Shown here: piece after piece, positions 52,588-64,000 of the stretch | Layout of the letters: each line of letters begins with the position of its first letter | Position numbering within the stretch: position 1 is the stretch's first letter | Notes under the pieces: generated by a model | Told to the model about the DNA's origin: nothing | The model's input: only the letters and a program-made list of their open reading frames with translations | The model's database searches: none | Program-made: the position numbers and the translations under genes | Assembly: GCA_004380135.1 (NCBI GenBank) | Contig: QXCR01000071.1 | Coordinates: 89,400-153,399, forward strand | Source of the DNA: Stemphylium vesicarium | Lineage: Eukaryota > Ascomycota > Dothideomycetes > Pleosporales > Pleosporaceae | Reading direction: 5' to 3' | Length of the DNA stretch: 64,000 bases

Positions 52588-53718
52588 TCAAGGTATGGAT
52601 GCCCAATTACGCAGGAACCAATCTCGGAAGCGGGTCACGTGAATGTCTGGGAAGACCGAGTTGAGGTATGCTGGTACCGCAAAGTCGTAGCGCCCTTCTG
52701 CTGTCGCAAGGAGCGGAGCGAGCCGTCTCTGTCCAGCTACATCCCCTCCTAGCTGTGCCATGGTCATCTGATACTCAAGGTCTACCAGTCGGTTAGCAAA
52801 GGTTGACGGGCGGAACTGAAGACGTACTCGTAGGGGCTTGGTAGTCAATGCTGGCCCAGGGGCGATCTGAAAAGTCAGTGTGAGTTTCGTAATGACGAGT
52901 GTCAACATACTCCTGCAAGCTCTGATCGTTTCCACCAACGCATGTACACTCATGCGTTCACCACACATACTCATCTCCGTGGGCCAGTTGGGCAGGCTGA
53001 TGGCTCGAACAACGAACTGTGCCACATCGTAGGCGGACGTCAAGCACACCCACGAGGGATTCTGTGCAGCATCGTAGATCGGCGCAATCGAGGTCATCTG
53101 TCGAGGGTTGGCAATGAAGTCGCCCTCGTTGCCATAACCCGTGCTGGCTCCCATGCGATGAGACATCATTCCATTGACTGAAAATCGCTCGTAGAGTATA
53201 CCACATACGAAGACGGTGTACTTTATATGACCCGTGTAATGCTTCAGCAATGCTATGGCTGAGTCCTGTCCGCGATCCAGTAGTCCATTCTGGTTGCGCA
53301 GGCCCGGCTGGCCCTCAAATTCGGCAGGCGCGAAACGCTGCACACGACACTGTACGGCCGCTTCAATGAGGCGAAGTTGGGGATTGCCTGTAACTGTGGA
53401 TATGACTGTATCAATGCCCATCAGGGCATGCTGAAGGGAGGCAGGGCTGTTGTAATCGACCATCTGACAGTTGTAGCCAGATGCTATCAGGCTTGTTTGA
53501 TGCTGGACTGATTTAGCCTCTCATGTAGCCATAAATGGTGCAGGAGTACATACGGTCCTTGAGAGGATTACGAGCTGATGGCTCGTTGAGTTGTTGATCT
53601 CCTGGGCTATTAGGAGCGCCAGCCCAGAGGTACCTGTAGTTCATAACACGTAAGTGGGTATTCGTATTTCCTGTATCACTGCCTTACCTGCGATGGCGAC
53701 ACGCATATTCCTTGACAT
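52588..53718 (-). CDS. NmrA-like / isoflavone-reductase-like NAD(P)-binding protein
   Basis: Five exons: 53718-53688, 53633-53554, 53502-52911, 52866-52828 and 52781-52588; 311 aa. The Rossmann start is MRVAIAGTSGLALLIAQEI (a G-x-S-G-x-A variant of the usual motif). It continues with LVILSRT, then MVDYNSPASLQHALMGIDTVISTVTGNPQ, RVQRFAPAEFEGQ and GNEGDFIANPRQMTSIAPIYD. The C-terminal domain is RRLAPLLATAEGRYDFAVPAYLNSVFPDIHVTRFRDWF. Joins were chosen by phase and family text (ACR/NRPWASIDYQAPT/NLEYQMTM). Members include redox sensors and reductases of aromatic compounds; no substrate can be assigned. No metabolic cluster surrounds it. Confidence 0.85.
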
Positions 53719-56201
53719 TGCTTTTTGGTTCAATTTGTAATTTGTGCTTGCTTGGTGATCTAAAACAAGAGGGCGCCCTTGGACTTCTTTATCTTTTCTA
53801 TCTGCAAAGCTCAGGCTCATCTTGGATACCATCATGCCCGTTAACCCCTTCTCTAGTCACGGCACGGAGAGGTCTGTGACTCACAGGGATGAGCATGAAC
53901 GTGTGTGTGCGGTGAAGGAGACGTGCATGTCATAGTGGACCACCCAAGTCGCACGAATACCATGGAAAGGCAGTAAAGGAATGGAAATCGGTCATCTTAC
54001 ATGGCTATAGGAGTTTGGTTTTGCCAATGAGCTTCCACCAAAGCGTAAAGTAACAAATGTGAAGTCCTTTGTGTCATGGAAACCCTTTAGGCCAGTCTAG
54101 CCAGAGCGTGGGAGGGATGGCAACTACCACTGTGTTCTGTAACCTTCAGGGATGCTAGGGGCAAACGGAGTAGGACTTGGTGAAGGCCAAGGGCGGAATT
54201 CTTCTCCTCTTCCATACCGTTGCCTGCTTCGAACGTCTCCTCCGTAGTGGAACCGGCCGCTATAACTAGTGTAAAGGGGCCGATTCGCCGCCATGTTGCT
54301 GCATATGTCCTGTGACTCTTGGCTGCAAAGGTGATGCAAGAAACGGAGAAACGCGTCATTCGAGCGTGGGGTTAATGGCAGTAAGTGAGATCGATGCCTA
54401 ACCAGTGTATTCCAACCAGAGCCCTGGAAATGAGATCTGTGGAAGGAATCGTTGGCCTCCATAGACCAGCATCCGACGGGCCTAGGAATGTGTGTGGCGA
54501 CTTCCTGTCGACTTGTATGCTAGGAGAAGGGCGCACAAGCCGAATGACTAGGGTTGCTCAGTCACGGCGTTGCTTCCAGTATTAGAGCGTGGTGTTTTGT
54601 TAAAACCCAAGAGTCTGCACATCACACCGATGAAACCAGGTACTGGTGCAGCAATGGGTCTACAAGGCTGAAACGACAACACACGTGCAACTGTATTTCG
54701 GACCCAAGTGCGGCTCTTTGATATGAGTGCCTCATGCTCAACATCAGTGCATGCCCTCGGCTGCAGGAGAACGAGTTAGCGGCAGAGCAGGGGTATGAAT
54801 TGTCATGTTCTTCGGGACAGAGGTGTCGGAGAAAATTCACCAACCAGCGAGGTTGAAAGGGGCCGGGTGGCTCTCGGAAGATGACAAGATAGGGAAATGG
54901 GGCCAAAACCGGTCAAGTACTAGGATCGCCCAAATAAGCGCAAAAGCCATAGAAAAACCAGCTTTCGATTCGCTGAAGCGACAGCATTTGCGTTTTCTAG
55001 ACGGTTGAGAACAAGCCACTTTACAAAATTTGTTTGAGTCTTCCCGAGGGTGTAAGGCTAGCCCAGTACCAGCTCAACATCCTGGGTAGGGAGCTTGAAG
55101 CATGTGTAAGGCAGAAACATGGGAATCGGTGACTGAAGGAAAGTACGGTTTGAAATGCGGAGGTTCCGACTATCGTTTCCACTGCCTTCTGCCTTGAACT
55201 ATCTTCACCGGCGCAGGTGGGGTAACAGGACGAGCGAACAATGAGCGTGCGGATAGACGTAAATTAATGCGTATAGTCAGATGCTAAGCAGGACGACTGG
55301 TATGCGCTTCTGCTGGAATAGAGGTGGATTGAGAAGGCGTCGTTCAGCGGATGTTACGGTGAGAATGACCACCAAGTGTGGCAGACTGCAGGCTAGAGAG
55401 CCGATGGTGAGATAGCTCGTCGTTGCCTAGACGAAGTATCCACAATGCATACGCACATGATGGGATGTCGGGGTATCCCGATGGTAGACAGTTTGTGTGA
55501 GATCGGTTGTTTCGACGGGCTTATTGCATGGGGCCGGTTGTGCTTTGCGGAGGCGATGAGCGAAGCTTGGAGGGGTTAGCGCGTCACGTGCGGACGTGTC
55601 TCATGGGCACCTGTCCAATTTGAAACGGACAAGAAAAAGCCATGAGACATTGTTCGTCGATGGACTCACAAGAGCCCTTGAATTTGGAGCTTGGATTGAA
55701 AAGAAATCCGACCTTCACGTGTCGTGACTTGGAGGACGTGGACTGCGAACTGCGGAAAAAGCAGACAGAAGGTCCCGAGGTCACTCCCGCGGTCGCGTAA
55801 TCTACAGAACCATGGATGCCGCTGTGGAAACAGTCACGGGTGCATCAACACACCAGGCGCGTCACGATCATCTCACACAGTCGGCATAGGTCAATACACA
55901 TCTTCAGCCTCATCACGCTCGCACATGCGCGACGATCTGCAGTATGGGTGGTCTGGGACATGAGGCTGGAATATGGGCGTGCACAGACGGCGTGTTCACT
56001 CTTGGGGCAAGGTGGGATGCACGACATGCAAGCGCCGGCTCGGACCAATCTGATCTGATACGTACGCGACTGAAGACGCGCCTCACACTAACACTTTCCT
56101 GCCACCATATTGATCGCGTTGTCTCTTCTATAACCTTTTGATGTTGGACGAGTCTTGAAGACACCTTCTCTTCAAACCATAATTCAGTGTTGCCCTCCAC
56201 C
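53719..56201. other. Long gene-free stretch (2.5 kb)
   Basis: No gene supported on either strand. The only slightly protein-like frame is a 56-codon minus-strand ORF at 54124-54294 (begins MAANRPLYTSYSGRFHYGGD), too short and unrecognised to call. The right part is the upstream region of the homeobox gene, whose regulators often have long promoters. Confidence 0.4.
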
Positions 56202-58291
56202 ATGACTACCTCATCGCCCCTGCCATCATTTTCGTCACCTGCGTCATCGCGCTTTCCCACTGTCAGACGCGCATCGTTCAGTGGTCAATTGGCTTTTCTC
56301 GTCCACTCGCAGGAAACCGTGGCAAACCATATGCCTCCAGACGTCGACAACAAGGCTCTCGCGCGTCAAAAGCGAAGACGCACAAGGTACGTTGGCAATG
56401 GCTCAAGTTCTGTTCTTCCATTTCGCGCTCGTGACCCATGTTCGACGCGCGCTGGTTCGTGCTCAACCTACTGTCGGGAACTATTCGGCCTACTACCCCG
56501 CGGGCAAGCGACACTCCAACACCCCATCAGCGCTGACCACGACATCTTGCAGCAAGGAAGACGAAGACGTACTAAAGGCGGAGTATCTGAAAAATCCAAA
56601 GCCCGACAAAGCTGCACGCCTGGAAATTGTCCGCAAGGTCGCGCTTGGCGAAAAAGAAGTGCAGGTACGATCAATATTGCTCACGTCACGAGTTTACGCG
56701 CTCTTGCTAACATGCATTTTTAGATCTGGTTCCAGAGTAAGTCACTCGTTGCTTATGTCGTGCGCGATCAGCTTCAGCAGGATCTCGCGTCGCACGCGCA
56801 ACTGCTTTTGGTTGAAACACGTCCTGACCACGCATTGATTTAGATAAACGCCAAAACGACCGCCGTCGCTCGCGGCCTCTCGAACCATCATCTACTGCAT
56901 CCCTCATGTCTTCATCATCGACCATGTCGGACCCGCCTACCGAGGATGAAGTAGTGACCGTTGCGCGCGGTATCGATAACGCGCCCGAGCCAAAGGACAC
57001 GGACGAGTGCCCCAAGTCCGATCCACCAGAGCAGCCCGCAACGCCCGAACTGACCTCGGACGAAACCATACCAGAACCGCGCACCATCGATACAGCTGTG
57101 TCTCCAGTTACCGAAACTGAAAACGTGAACGAAGCAGCCGTAGAGCCGTCGACCGAAGCCCAGACCGAGACTGGCCCTGCTGAGCCCACCGACTCCCAGC
57201 AACCTGCGCCATCTTCCCAAGGCGCCGCTCAACCACGCACATCATGGATCTCGAACCGCCGCAGCGCGTCATTTGTCCGCTATCTTGACGATTATACGCC
57301 AGAGGTTATTACTTTTCCAAATGCCCTGCTCAGGCCATCGGAATCACCCGAGGCCCCAGCAAAGACCCCATCAAGACCACTCAAACGCAAACACTCGTTC
57401 ATGCGCTTGTCTACGAATGAGAACGGCACCGCGCGAATAGTCACAGACCTGGACAAGACACCGTCGCCGCCCAAGTCGAAAAAGACGCCATCGTCTTTTT
57501 CCCGCGCTGCCGCTGGCCTTCGACGAAGCTACAGCGCCGCTGGCTTGAACGACCGACTAGCCGCTGCTGCACGAGGAGAGCCAAGTCCAAAAGTACTGAG
57601 GACCACATCAAACATTGGAAGGAGCAGGGATTCGCGTGCGTGGGAGTTTTGGTGTGACCCTGAGACTCGGTCTACAACGAGCCTGACCGCGCGTGCGGAG
57701 CAAGAAGAGAGTGGAAGTGCAGCCGACGCGATTGGAATACTACGCGCGAACCGACGGATACTGGCTCAGAACCAGGCGCGCCAGAACAGCAGCCCACTCA
57801 TGGCACGTCACGGCTCGCAGAAGGTGCTTGGCAGCCCGCTAGTCAAGAAGTCACGCGGCCCGATGCAGCGCGCGTCAACCATCAGCGGCCGCTTCTCAAA
57901 TAAGGATTATTCGGACTACAAGAAGGGTGGCGACAACACCGAGTCGGATGACTTCCCGCAGACCGAGAGCGACAAGGAAAACTGGGAGCCGGACGCGCCC
58001 AAGTCGGTGCGTCGGGATCGCCACGTCGCTGCCACGCCTCCTGCTTCGCGGGGCGCGCGTCAGATTCTTGGAGAGAACACAGAGTTGATGTCGCAGGGGT
58101 CAAGTCTCGGTGCGATGTTGAGCAAAGAGAGACGGAGAGGCGGGAAGGGCATCATCGATCCCGAGCAAGACGACGAGCTGCGGCAGTTCATGGGCGGCGA
58201 CGGCGCCAGCGGACGGTCCAGCATAAATTCGGCGGAAGAAGCTGGCTGTGTCGAGGGCCTGCTGAAGTTGAGCCAGGGCCAGTGGAGGTGA
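56202..58291 (+). CDS. Homeobox transcription factor
   Basis: Four exons: 56202-56386, 56553-56664, 56724-56736 (13 nt) and 56844-58291; 585 aa. The homeodomain is spread over all four: basic arm ALARQKRRRT, helices EDEDVLKAEYLKNPKPDKAAR and EIVRKVALGEKEVQ, and recognition helix IWFQ/NKRQNDRRRS. WFQNKR replaces the commoner WFQNRR. The exact phase and sequence agreement across the joins make the 13-nt exon convincing. The rest is long and disordered, with an acidic Glu/Thr/Pro-rich stretch (about 110-200), basic motifs (PLKRKHSFMRLS; AAGLRRSYSAAGLNDRLAA) and ESDKENWEPDAPKS. Resembles the fungal Yox1/Hbx class; targets unknown. The long upstream region is gene-free. Confidence 0.9.
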
Positions 58292-58975
58292 TTGTAGACA
58301 GCCCGAGCTGCACTTGACGCATACTCATGACTGGGCTGGCGCAACACTCGATATCATTACTTTGTTTCATTTGTACTTTCAGCGCTCATTGTCGGTGTTG
58401 GGGCTAACATGGCGAGCGCAAGCTCATGGCGACGGTCGCTGGTGTTTGTATGGTGCATCCATGCTCAGATTGAGTGTGTTGATAGTAGTTGGCATAGCAT
58501 CTGTGGAGTCATTGACTTCAGAATTGTACACGAATATCTATTACCACCTGGAAATGCTGTGGCCTGCCATTTAATAGGGGTCCTAGAGGGTGTTCAAGGT
58601 GTTCGCCGAACGTGTATGATGATAAGACAGTCTTCTAGGAACAGAGGTACGCCGTCTGCCCCAGTTCTTTTCTACATTTTCTTATAGTCAGGTACTGGTC
58701 TCGACCCTCTGACATTGAAACTCTGTACGGTGATTGCATCCAGGCTACGAGCGATAGGTGACGAGACTTTGAGGAGCTTCGTTTACTGGATGACGTCTAA
58801 GAGCCAGAGTGAGTACTCGGAGAGTCCAGGCTGCAATATGTGCAGTCCGTGCGATATCACGAGACAAGCTTGAGCAAACGGGCTCGCACTCTCACCCGGG
58901 TATTAAAATTGTTTCCCCTCCGCACTCTCCCTGACACTTTTACACAAATCCACGCCTCGACTGCGGATCTCCACA
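58292..58975. other. Intergenic region
   Basis: 684 bases; homeobox 3' end and the promoter of the next gene. Nothing recognised. Confidence 0.4.
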
Positions 58976-59736
58976 ATGCCTGACGTGAATCCCAGAGAAG
59001 ATCCGTTCAAAGACGATGACTCGAAGCGTCAAGAACCAGTGGCTGGTAACGATCCTCGCGATGAAGACGTCGAAGAAGGAGAGCTCCCTTCGGATACCGA
59101 AATCGCAATTGGTGACTCTTAGCATACTCAGCCTGCTCAGCCAGCCCAAAGAACCATAGGACGAGGTCGTGGCACGCCATCATCTTCACCGGCGCATGTG
59201 CTTCCAAATCCATCTCACCACCTTCTTGCCCGCCCATCGCGGCCTATTCTCCCAGATCTGAGTGGCCCTAGTGACTTGCCTGGTCGTCCTTCGCGAGGCC
59301 ATGGTGCTCCTGGAAGAGGGACTTTCTCACCTCGCGGCGGCCCTGTCCCACGAGCTGATCAACCGAAGACCCCTACGAAGACCCCAAAGCTGGACGGAAA
59401 GAAGCGATCCCCCCCGAGCGCCGAAAGGAACTCCCGCCAAGCTCCAGAACATGAGAGTATGTACACAATGAGTCTGGATAAATGCCTCCATTTTAAGCTC
59501 CTTCTCGCCCTATCAATTGTTGGTTGGACTGACACATTATAGACTCCGAACATCCCTTACTACCATTCGTGGCCCCTGGTACCCTTCCCAGTCGCCCATA
59601 TCCAAACACGTACACATCAGAGCCAAACCGCAGCCATGTCACTTCAGGATCCATTCCGTCATTCCAAGATGCGAGTGCCGCGCAAGTTACGCCACGGAAG
59701 CAGTCGACAAACAACTCTGGGGACCCCACCGATTGA
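58976..59736 (+). CDS. Hypothetical disordered protein with an internal TAG or tiny intron
   Basis: A frame opens at ATG 58976 (MPDVNPREDPFKDDDSKRQE), is acidic (DEDVEEGELPSDTE), meets TAG at 59120-59122, then continues in the same frame with GRGRG, Pro/Ser-rich text and GRPSRGHGAPGRGTFSPRGG. A GTATGT...ATTATAG intron (about 59459-59542) then joins EHE/NSEHPLLPFV to an exon ending TGA 59736. The TAG could be removed by a 48-nt intron (GTGACT donor near 59111, CCATAG acceptor near 59158) that keeps phase, but its donor is weak. So it is either an intact disordered RGG-type protein or a pseudogene with one nonsense codon. Function unknown. Confidence 0.5.
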
Positions 59737-62015
59737 GCGTATTGAGCATCTTCTTGTTGCTCTGCAGCAGCCAACGCCTGGGCAGTGAGCAGGTATCGCT
59801 GTGATTGATGCGTTCATATGGCAGCTGGTAGAAATCAATAAAATAGAGAACGAGTACTCCCATTTTGCAGTCATGGTGTAGAAGTGTGTGGTGTGACATT
59901 TTTAACCACTGCATGTGCTGGCCGGCCAGTAACTCCCTGGCAAATACATACATCACTTGGCGCTTCTGGATAGCCATGGCGTGGAGTGCTTACTGCCCCT
60001 AGGACACTAATGCAAGTCGTGCAACTTGTTCATCACATACCCTGGCAACTGCATGCCTTGCCTACGTGCTCTGTCAACCAATTCGAACACCACTACTTCG
60101 CTCTAGACTATATTGGGCGACCATATAGCGGATTACGTCTTGGAATGCTGGTATTCGCAGCAGGACAAGTACATAGGTACTTAGGGTACGACGTGATACA
60201 TGTGTCATGTTAACAACAAGTCTCGTCGACAACTCATAGCCTGACATTTTCGCTTTCCTACGGCAACATATTTCACATTCCATCAATTTCCCAGGTGAGA
60301 AAATGCGCTTAGACAGTGCTCGAGGTGTCGATCAACCTGCATTGTATGCGCCCCGCCTCCAGCGCCCGGCCTCAGCTGAATCCAAATGTTGAACATACTC
60401 CGAGCCTCTGCCATTTCCATCGTAAGGTCCTCGTAAAAGCCATTGTCGTGGCAGGTGTACTCGAATTAGTTATGGCCGACGATTCTTAAAGAATGTAACG
60501 GTTTGGGCCTTGCCAAGACCCACTCCGATACAAGTTGGGTACGGCTATCGCTACCACACTTTATTATCCCACACACGTATATAGCTGCTCTCCTTTGGAG
60601 CTATACAATGACAGCGCAGTCCTCTTCCCCTCTCACACCGTTACAAAGAAGACGAGTGCTTCGAAGCTTGCTGTGTGGCATTTTATAATACTACTCTATT
60701 GATGATTGTCAGACGGACAATGGCACGCAGATGTGGAGCCAGCTTACCAGCTCCCAACGCTGTGCTCTTTCAACATTGCCGGAGCACCTCCGATGGTCGT
60801 CGGGTCTTTGTTCATTTTCCGCGGTACAAGCGAGACTAGGGTGTTGGAATTAAGGATAGCTTTGGTTGTCGCAGCTATAGGTAGTAATAGTAGGCAAGTG
60901 GCAGATCGCAGCGACATAGTCTAGGGTGTTGTCTTAGCAGGTGGCTTCGAGAAGGTTGCGCTGGCTAAAACATCTTGTCCCCAGAGTGCGCATCCCTGGA
61001 TTTGTAGTTCTCATTACAGACGATGAGTCAATGGACTGGGTTGAACCAATTACTGTAAGCGGGATCATGGTATCCTAGTGTACCCGCAGAGCGAACTTCG
61101 ACATATGTCGAATTACTGATGAAAATGCCACAAGATAGTAGCATTGGTTTGAGAAAATTCTCGGCGCTGGAGCGTAATCTCCCTGTCTGGACCTCGTAAC
61201 CGCACGATGTAAGCGAGGCGCTCAAAGGCGGTTGCTGTTCGAAACTTGCTAGCTCTGCGCATAGCCGCTTTCCGTTCGTAATCGCGGATTCGTAGACTTC
61301 GAGAGGGCTTTGTGGAAATATTTTTGCGAACGTTGCGGTGAATTTTACAGATGAGAAAGCCTAGAAGGCGATGGTAAACATAACGTCCTTCTTACTTGAG
61401 GCAGGGACTATCTCGAGAAGCTCTTCATTCATGAATCATACACATAGCTTCCTTCGTTTGGCTATCCGCCATTGCCAATAAACTAATTTTAAGCTTTGCA
61501 CCCAACGGGTACCTCGAGCCCACGTAGAAAGATTGAGCAAGAACGCATATGAGTTCAGGGTTTTATGTTTGGGTGAAGGGTACGCGTCATGATGGGAATC
61601 CTTCTGGTCACAGAGCCATTAAGGTAGCCCGACAAGTTTATTGGCAGTGATGCACAGGACAAGGCCAAGGTCATAGCAAGGCAGAGTCGAATCACAAGGA
61701 AGGAGCGAGTCACCCAGCCCATGTATTTGCCTGGCATACCTTTCTCACGCCCAGTACGTCCTAGTTACAAGTATAATCAGACTGGTAATGCATGAAAATG
61801 GAGATAGTAAGTATATGTCTTGGGTATCTATACGGTAAGAACTCAGCAAGAAAAACAAACCATGCAAAAGAAAAGAAAAGAAAGATATCTGGGCAGAGTT
61901 GGTCGAGAATGAAGACGAATATTGGAAAATGAGAGACAAGCAAATAAGAGAACGCAAACAGAACATAAGAAACACGAGATATAAAAATAGATAACAACGA
62001 AACAACGCCGCCACA
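59737..62015. other. Long gene-free stretch (2.3 kb)
   Basis: No supported gene, RNA or repeat. Short frames exist on both strands but none has recognisable content. Confidence 0.4.
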
Positions 62016-63271
62016 TCACTCCCGATTTAGATTCAAAAACGCGTCCAGCGCATCCGCCGTATCTTTGCCGCTTTGCTTTTCCCTGTAGTAGGCGCTAATG
62101 CCAGTGAGTAACGAACTCTCGCCCTGCTGTGTCTTCGCCTCGCTCTGCCTCACGTCCTCGTCAATCTCGTCCTGCTTCGCCTGCAGCTTTGAGCGTTCCA
62201 TCTCAGAGACCTTGAGCTGCTGCGTCAGCTTCAGGATCTGCGCGTCCTTGGCGGCAGCCTCGCGGAGGGCATGTTAGTGTTGTTGCTGACGCTGTTGCTC
62301 AGTGGAGTTGGCGTTGGCAATCGCCGTATACTTGTCTTTGCGCTCGGCCTCGACGGCTTGGCTGGAGGTGAGGAGCTTCTTGTGGAGAGAGTTGATTACG
62401 CCTTGGAGTTTGGCGGCGCGGGACTTCTGGGCGGCGAGTTGCTGGGCGGTGGCAGAGTGGGCTTGTTGTTCCCGCAGGCGCTCGTTCTCCGCCTTTTGGC
62501 CCTCGTAACGTGATGTTTGGAGGTCTTGCTCCAGCTTGCTCAGATTTGTGACCAGGGTATTTTGGCTTCCGGTCAGGGATTCGTTGGTCTCGCAAATCTC
62601 GGCCTTGATGGACATGTTGGTGTCGATGGTGGCTTGCAGTTGCTTGCCATTCTCTTTCTCGTCCGCCACTTGCCTCTCCAGCTCTTCTCTTGCTTGTGCT
62701 TCCGCCTGGGCACCATTCTCCAGTTTCTTGAATGGTCAGCTTTCGTTCATCCATCTTCAGGGGAAAATTACTCAATTTCTTCGCGGGCCTCTTCCAGCAT
62801 CCGCAGCAGTGTGATCTTCTCCTCCAGGGTGTCGCCGACCAGGCGATGGCTGACTTTGCGTTCGGTGGGCTCGTGGTCGTTGAAGAACTCGCACAGCATG
62901 GCGTGGACGGCGGTGTGCGCTTCGCACGTCTCGATTTGCATGTCGATTGGTGCTTTGAGCTTCATGCGCTTGTCGAGACACTTGGCGAGATCCGCAATCT
63001 GGTGTGCCTGCTCTTGGAGAATACCGTCGACGACGGAGCTGTCGCGTTAAAGCCCCTTGTTCATCGACCGCTGCGCCTGCTCGCTGGTGATATTGCCGAG
63101 CTGTGTCCTGAGGGTGTCGAGGCGGTCGAATTCTTCACCCAACTTACGCTCCTGTTCGGCGATGCCTTTTTCAAAGTCGCCCTTGTCGGGGGAAGGGTGG
63201 CCGAGTATGTATTGGCCGGCAGCAGACTCTCCGGTGGGTTTAATGAAGCTGAAAGCGCGAGGAGGAGCCAT
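62016..63271 (-). pseudogene. Broken coiled-coil gene
   Basis: Reads from ATG 63271 (MAPPRAFSFIKPTGESAAGQ) to TGA 62016 but is interrupted three times: TAA at 63047-63049, TAA at 62768-62770 with a phase break before the next block, and TAA at 62274-62276. The pieces are clearly one protein: EKGIAEQERKLGEEFDRLDT; ILQEQAHQIADLAKCLDKRM with MLCEFFNDHEPTERKVSHRLVGDTLEEK; KLENGAQAEAQAREELERQVADEKENG; and LRQ-rich coil to the tail SSLLTGISAYYREKQSGKDTADALDAFLNLNRE. Long heptad-like Glu/Gln/Ala helices dominate. The middle TAA overlaps a GTAATT donor, but no acceptor there restores phase. Family unknown; a cytoskeletal or kinetochore-type coil is possible. Confidence 0.65.
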
Positions 63272-64000
63272 CGTGGTGATGGTGGTGGAAGATGTGAAAA
63301 TGTATGAGAAAAGGGGAAATGGTATCGCGCAATACGACCCGGACAGAAGGCAAGCTCAAAGGCAATAGGAGTAGTAGGGCGGATGGAAAGGAATGTGGGC
63401 AAGTGCAAGTCTACGACTGCAGAACAGGAGCGAGGTTTATATAGATGAAAACTCTGCGCCGCCGCCACGTGGGAGGAGTTTACGTTCATCGCAAGTTGCA
63501 GCCGGAGAACTACCGGAGGCGTGGAAGCTTCTGGAGATGGCGATGAAGTGAGGGCTGGGCGACTCCAGGGGTGGTGGTGGTGATGAGGAGACCCTTCGAG
63601 GGATTATGTGGGCGGATTTGGAAAATGTTGTCTGAGGATATGATTGCCTGACTACACTGGGTTTGGAAGATTATAGCGACGACGGCGAAGCTAAGCCTTG
63701 ACAAATACGGTGGCGATGAGAGGATGAGAGTTGAGAAAAAAATGATTATGTTGGATTTGAGAATTTAAACAATGAGCTCGATTACCAAGTAGAGTGAGAG
63801 AACCATGACAGCGACGCCATAACTAAGGCTAGACAACCAAAAAGTTTTCAACACGGGATCGTGTTGTAAAAGAATCTGCGAATATTTCTAGGATTTCCAA
63901 TTTGTTATAAATACCTGAATTAACCAATTTGTAGCTTACATTAAGCTCGACGGGTGAGCAATAACGACGTCAAAGGGCGGCGGGGCAACTGTAAAGGCTT
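63272..64000. other. Window end, no gene seen
   Basis: 729 bases, upstream of the broken coiled-coil gene. AT-richer toward the end; no ORF accepted. Confidence 0.4.

Noticed and set aside
60503..60924. Short plus-strand ORFs in the gene-free stretch
   Set aside because: 60-72 codons, no ATG context or composition to support them, no motif.

Overview
The window looks like a piece of nuclear chromosome from a filamentous ascomycete, most likely a Dothideomycete of the Pleosporales. The case rests on short GT-AG introns of about 40-140 nt, often with a CTAAC or CTGAC branch point, on dense genes on both strands at about 50% GC, and on full-length fungal proteins (mitofusin Fzo1, Dsc1/Tul1, Irs4, DNA ligase IV, Did4/Vps2, Erv41). 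The order is inferred from protein resemblance; no search was run. Exon boundaries below were worked out by hand from splice signals, reading phase and family resemblance.

From 0 to 35 kb is a compact housekeeping stretch: phospholipase D (-), cyanase with a probable mitochondrial presequence (+), a C2H2 zinc-finger protein (+), a rhomboid protease next to the Dsc1/Tul1-type E3 ligase (both -), mitofusin (-), the ESCRT-III subunit Did4/Vps2 (+), a Ptc1-type PP2C phosphatase followed by the AMPK gamma subunit Snf4 (both +), a JMJD7-like JmjC oxygenase (+), Irs4 (-) divergent from DNA ligase IV (+), a multi-pass membrane protein (-), a membrane-anchored orphan (+) and a flavin amine oxidase (-).

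From 35 to 64 kb is a looser mosaic. It holds a low-complexity hydrophilic protein, then a structurally complete pogo/Fot1-type DNA transposon (37610-39689) with 30-bp terminal inverted repeats and TA target duplications. Next come a nonsense-riddled gene (40230-41750), an orphan protein, Imp1, two paralogous RING-finger loci interrupted by in-frame TGA codons, Erv41, two more small hydrophilic proteins, an NmrA-like protein, a homeobox regulator, a hypothetical gene with a questionable internal stop, and a broken coiled-coil gene (62016-63271). Gene-free stretches here reach 2.3-2.5 kb.

Two neighbour pairs suggest shared pathways: rhomboid with Dsc1 (SREBP activation and Golgi quality control in fungi) and Ptc1 with Snf4 (Snf1/AMPK signalling). 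The most unusual signals are the complete transposon, the concentration of nonsense-bearing ORFs downstream of it (many compatible with C-to-T change, as in RIP), a UGA-CUA readthrough-type context inside a RING domain, and the cyanase presequence followed by an internal start. I found no biosynthetic cluster, CRISPR array, rRNA or convincing tRNA.
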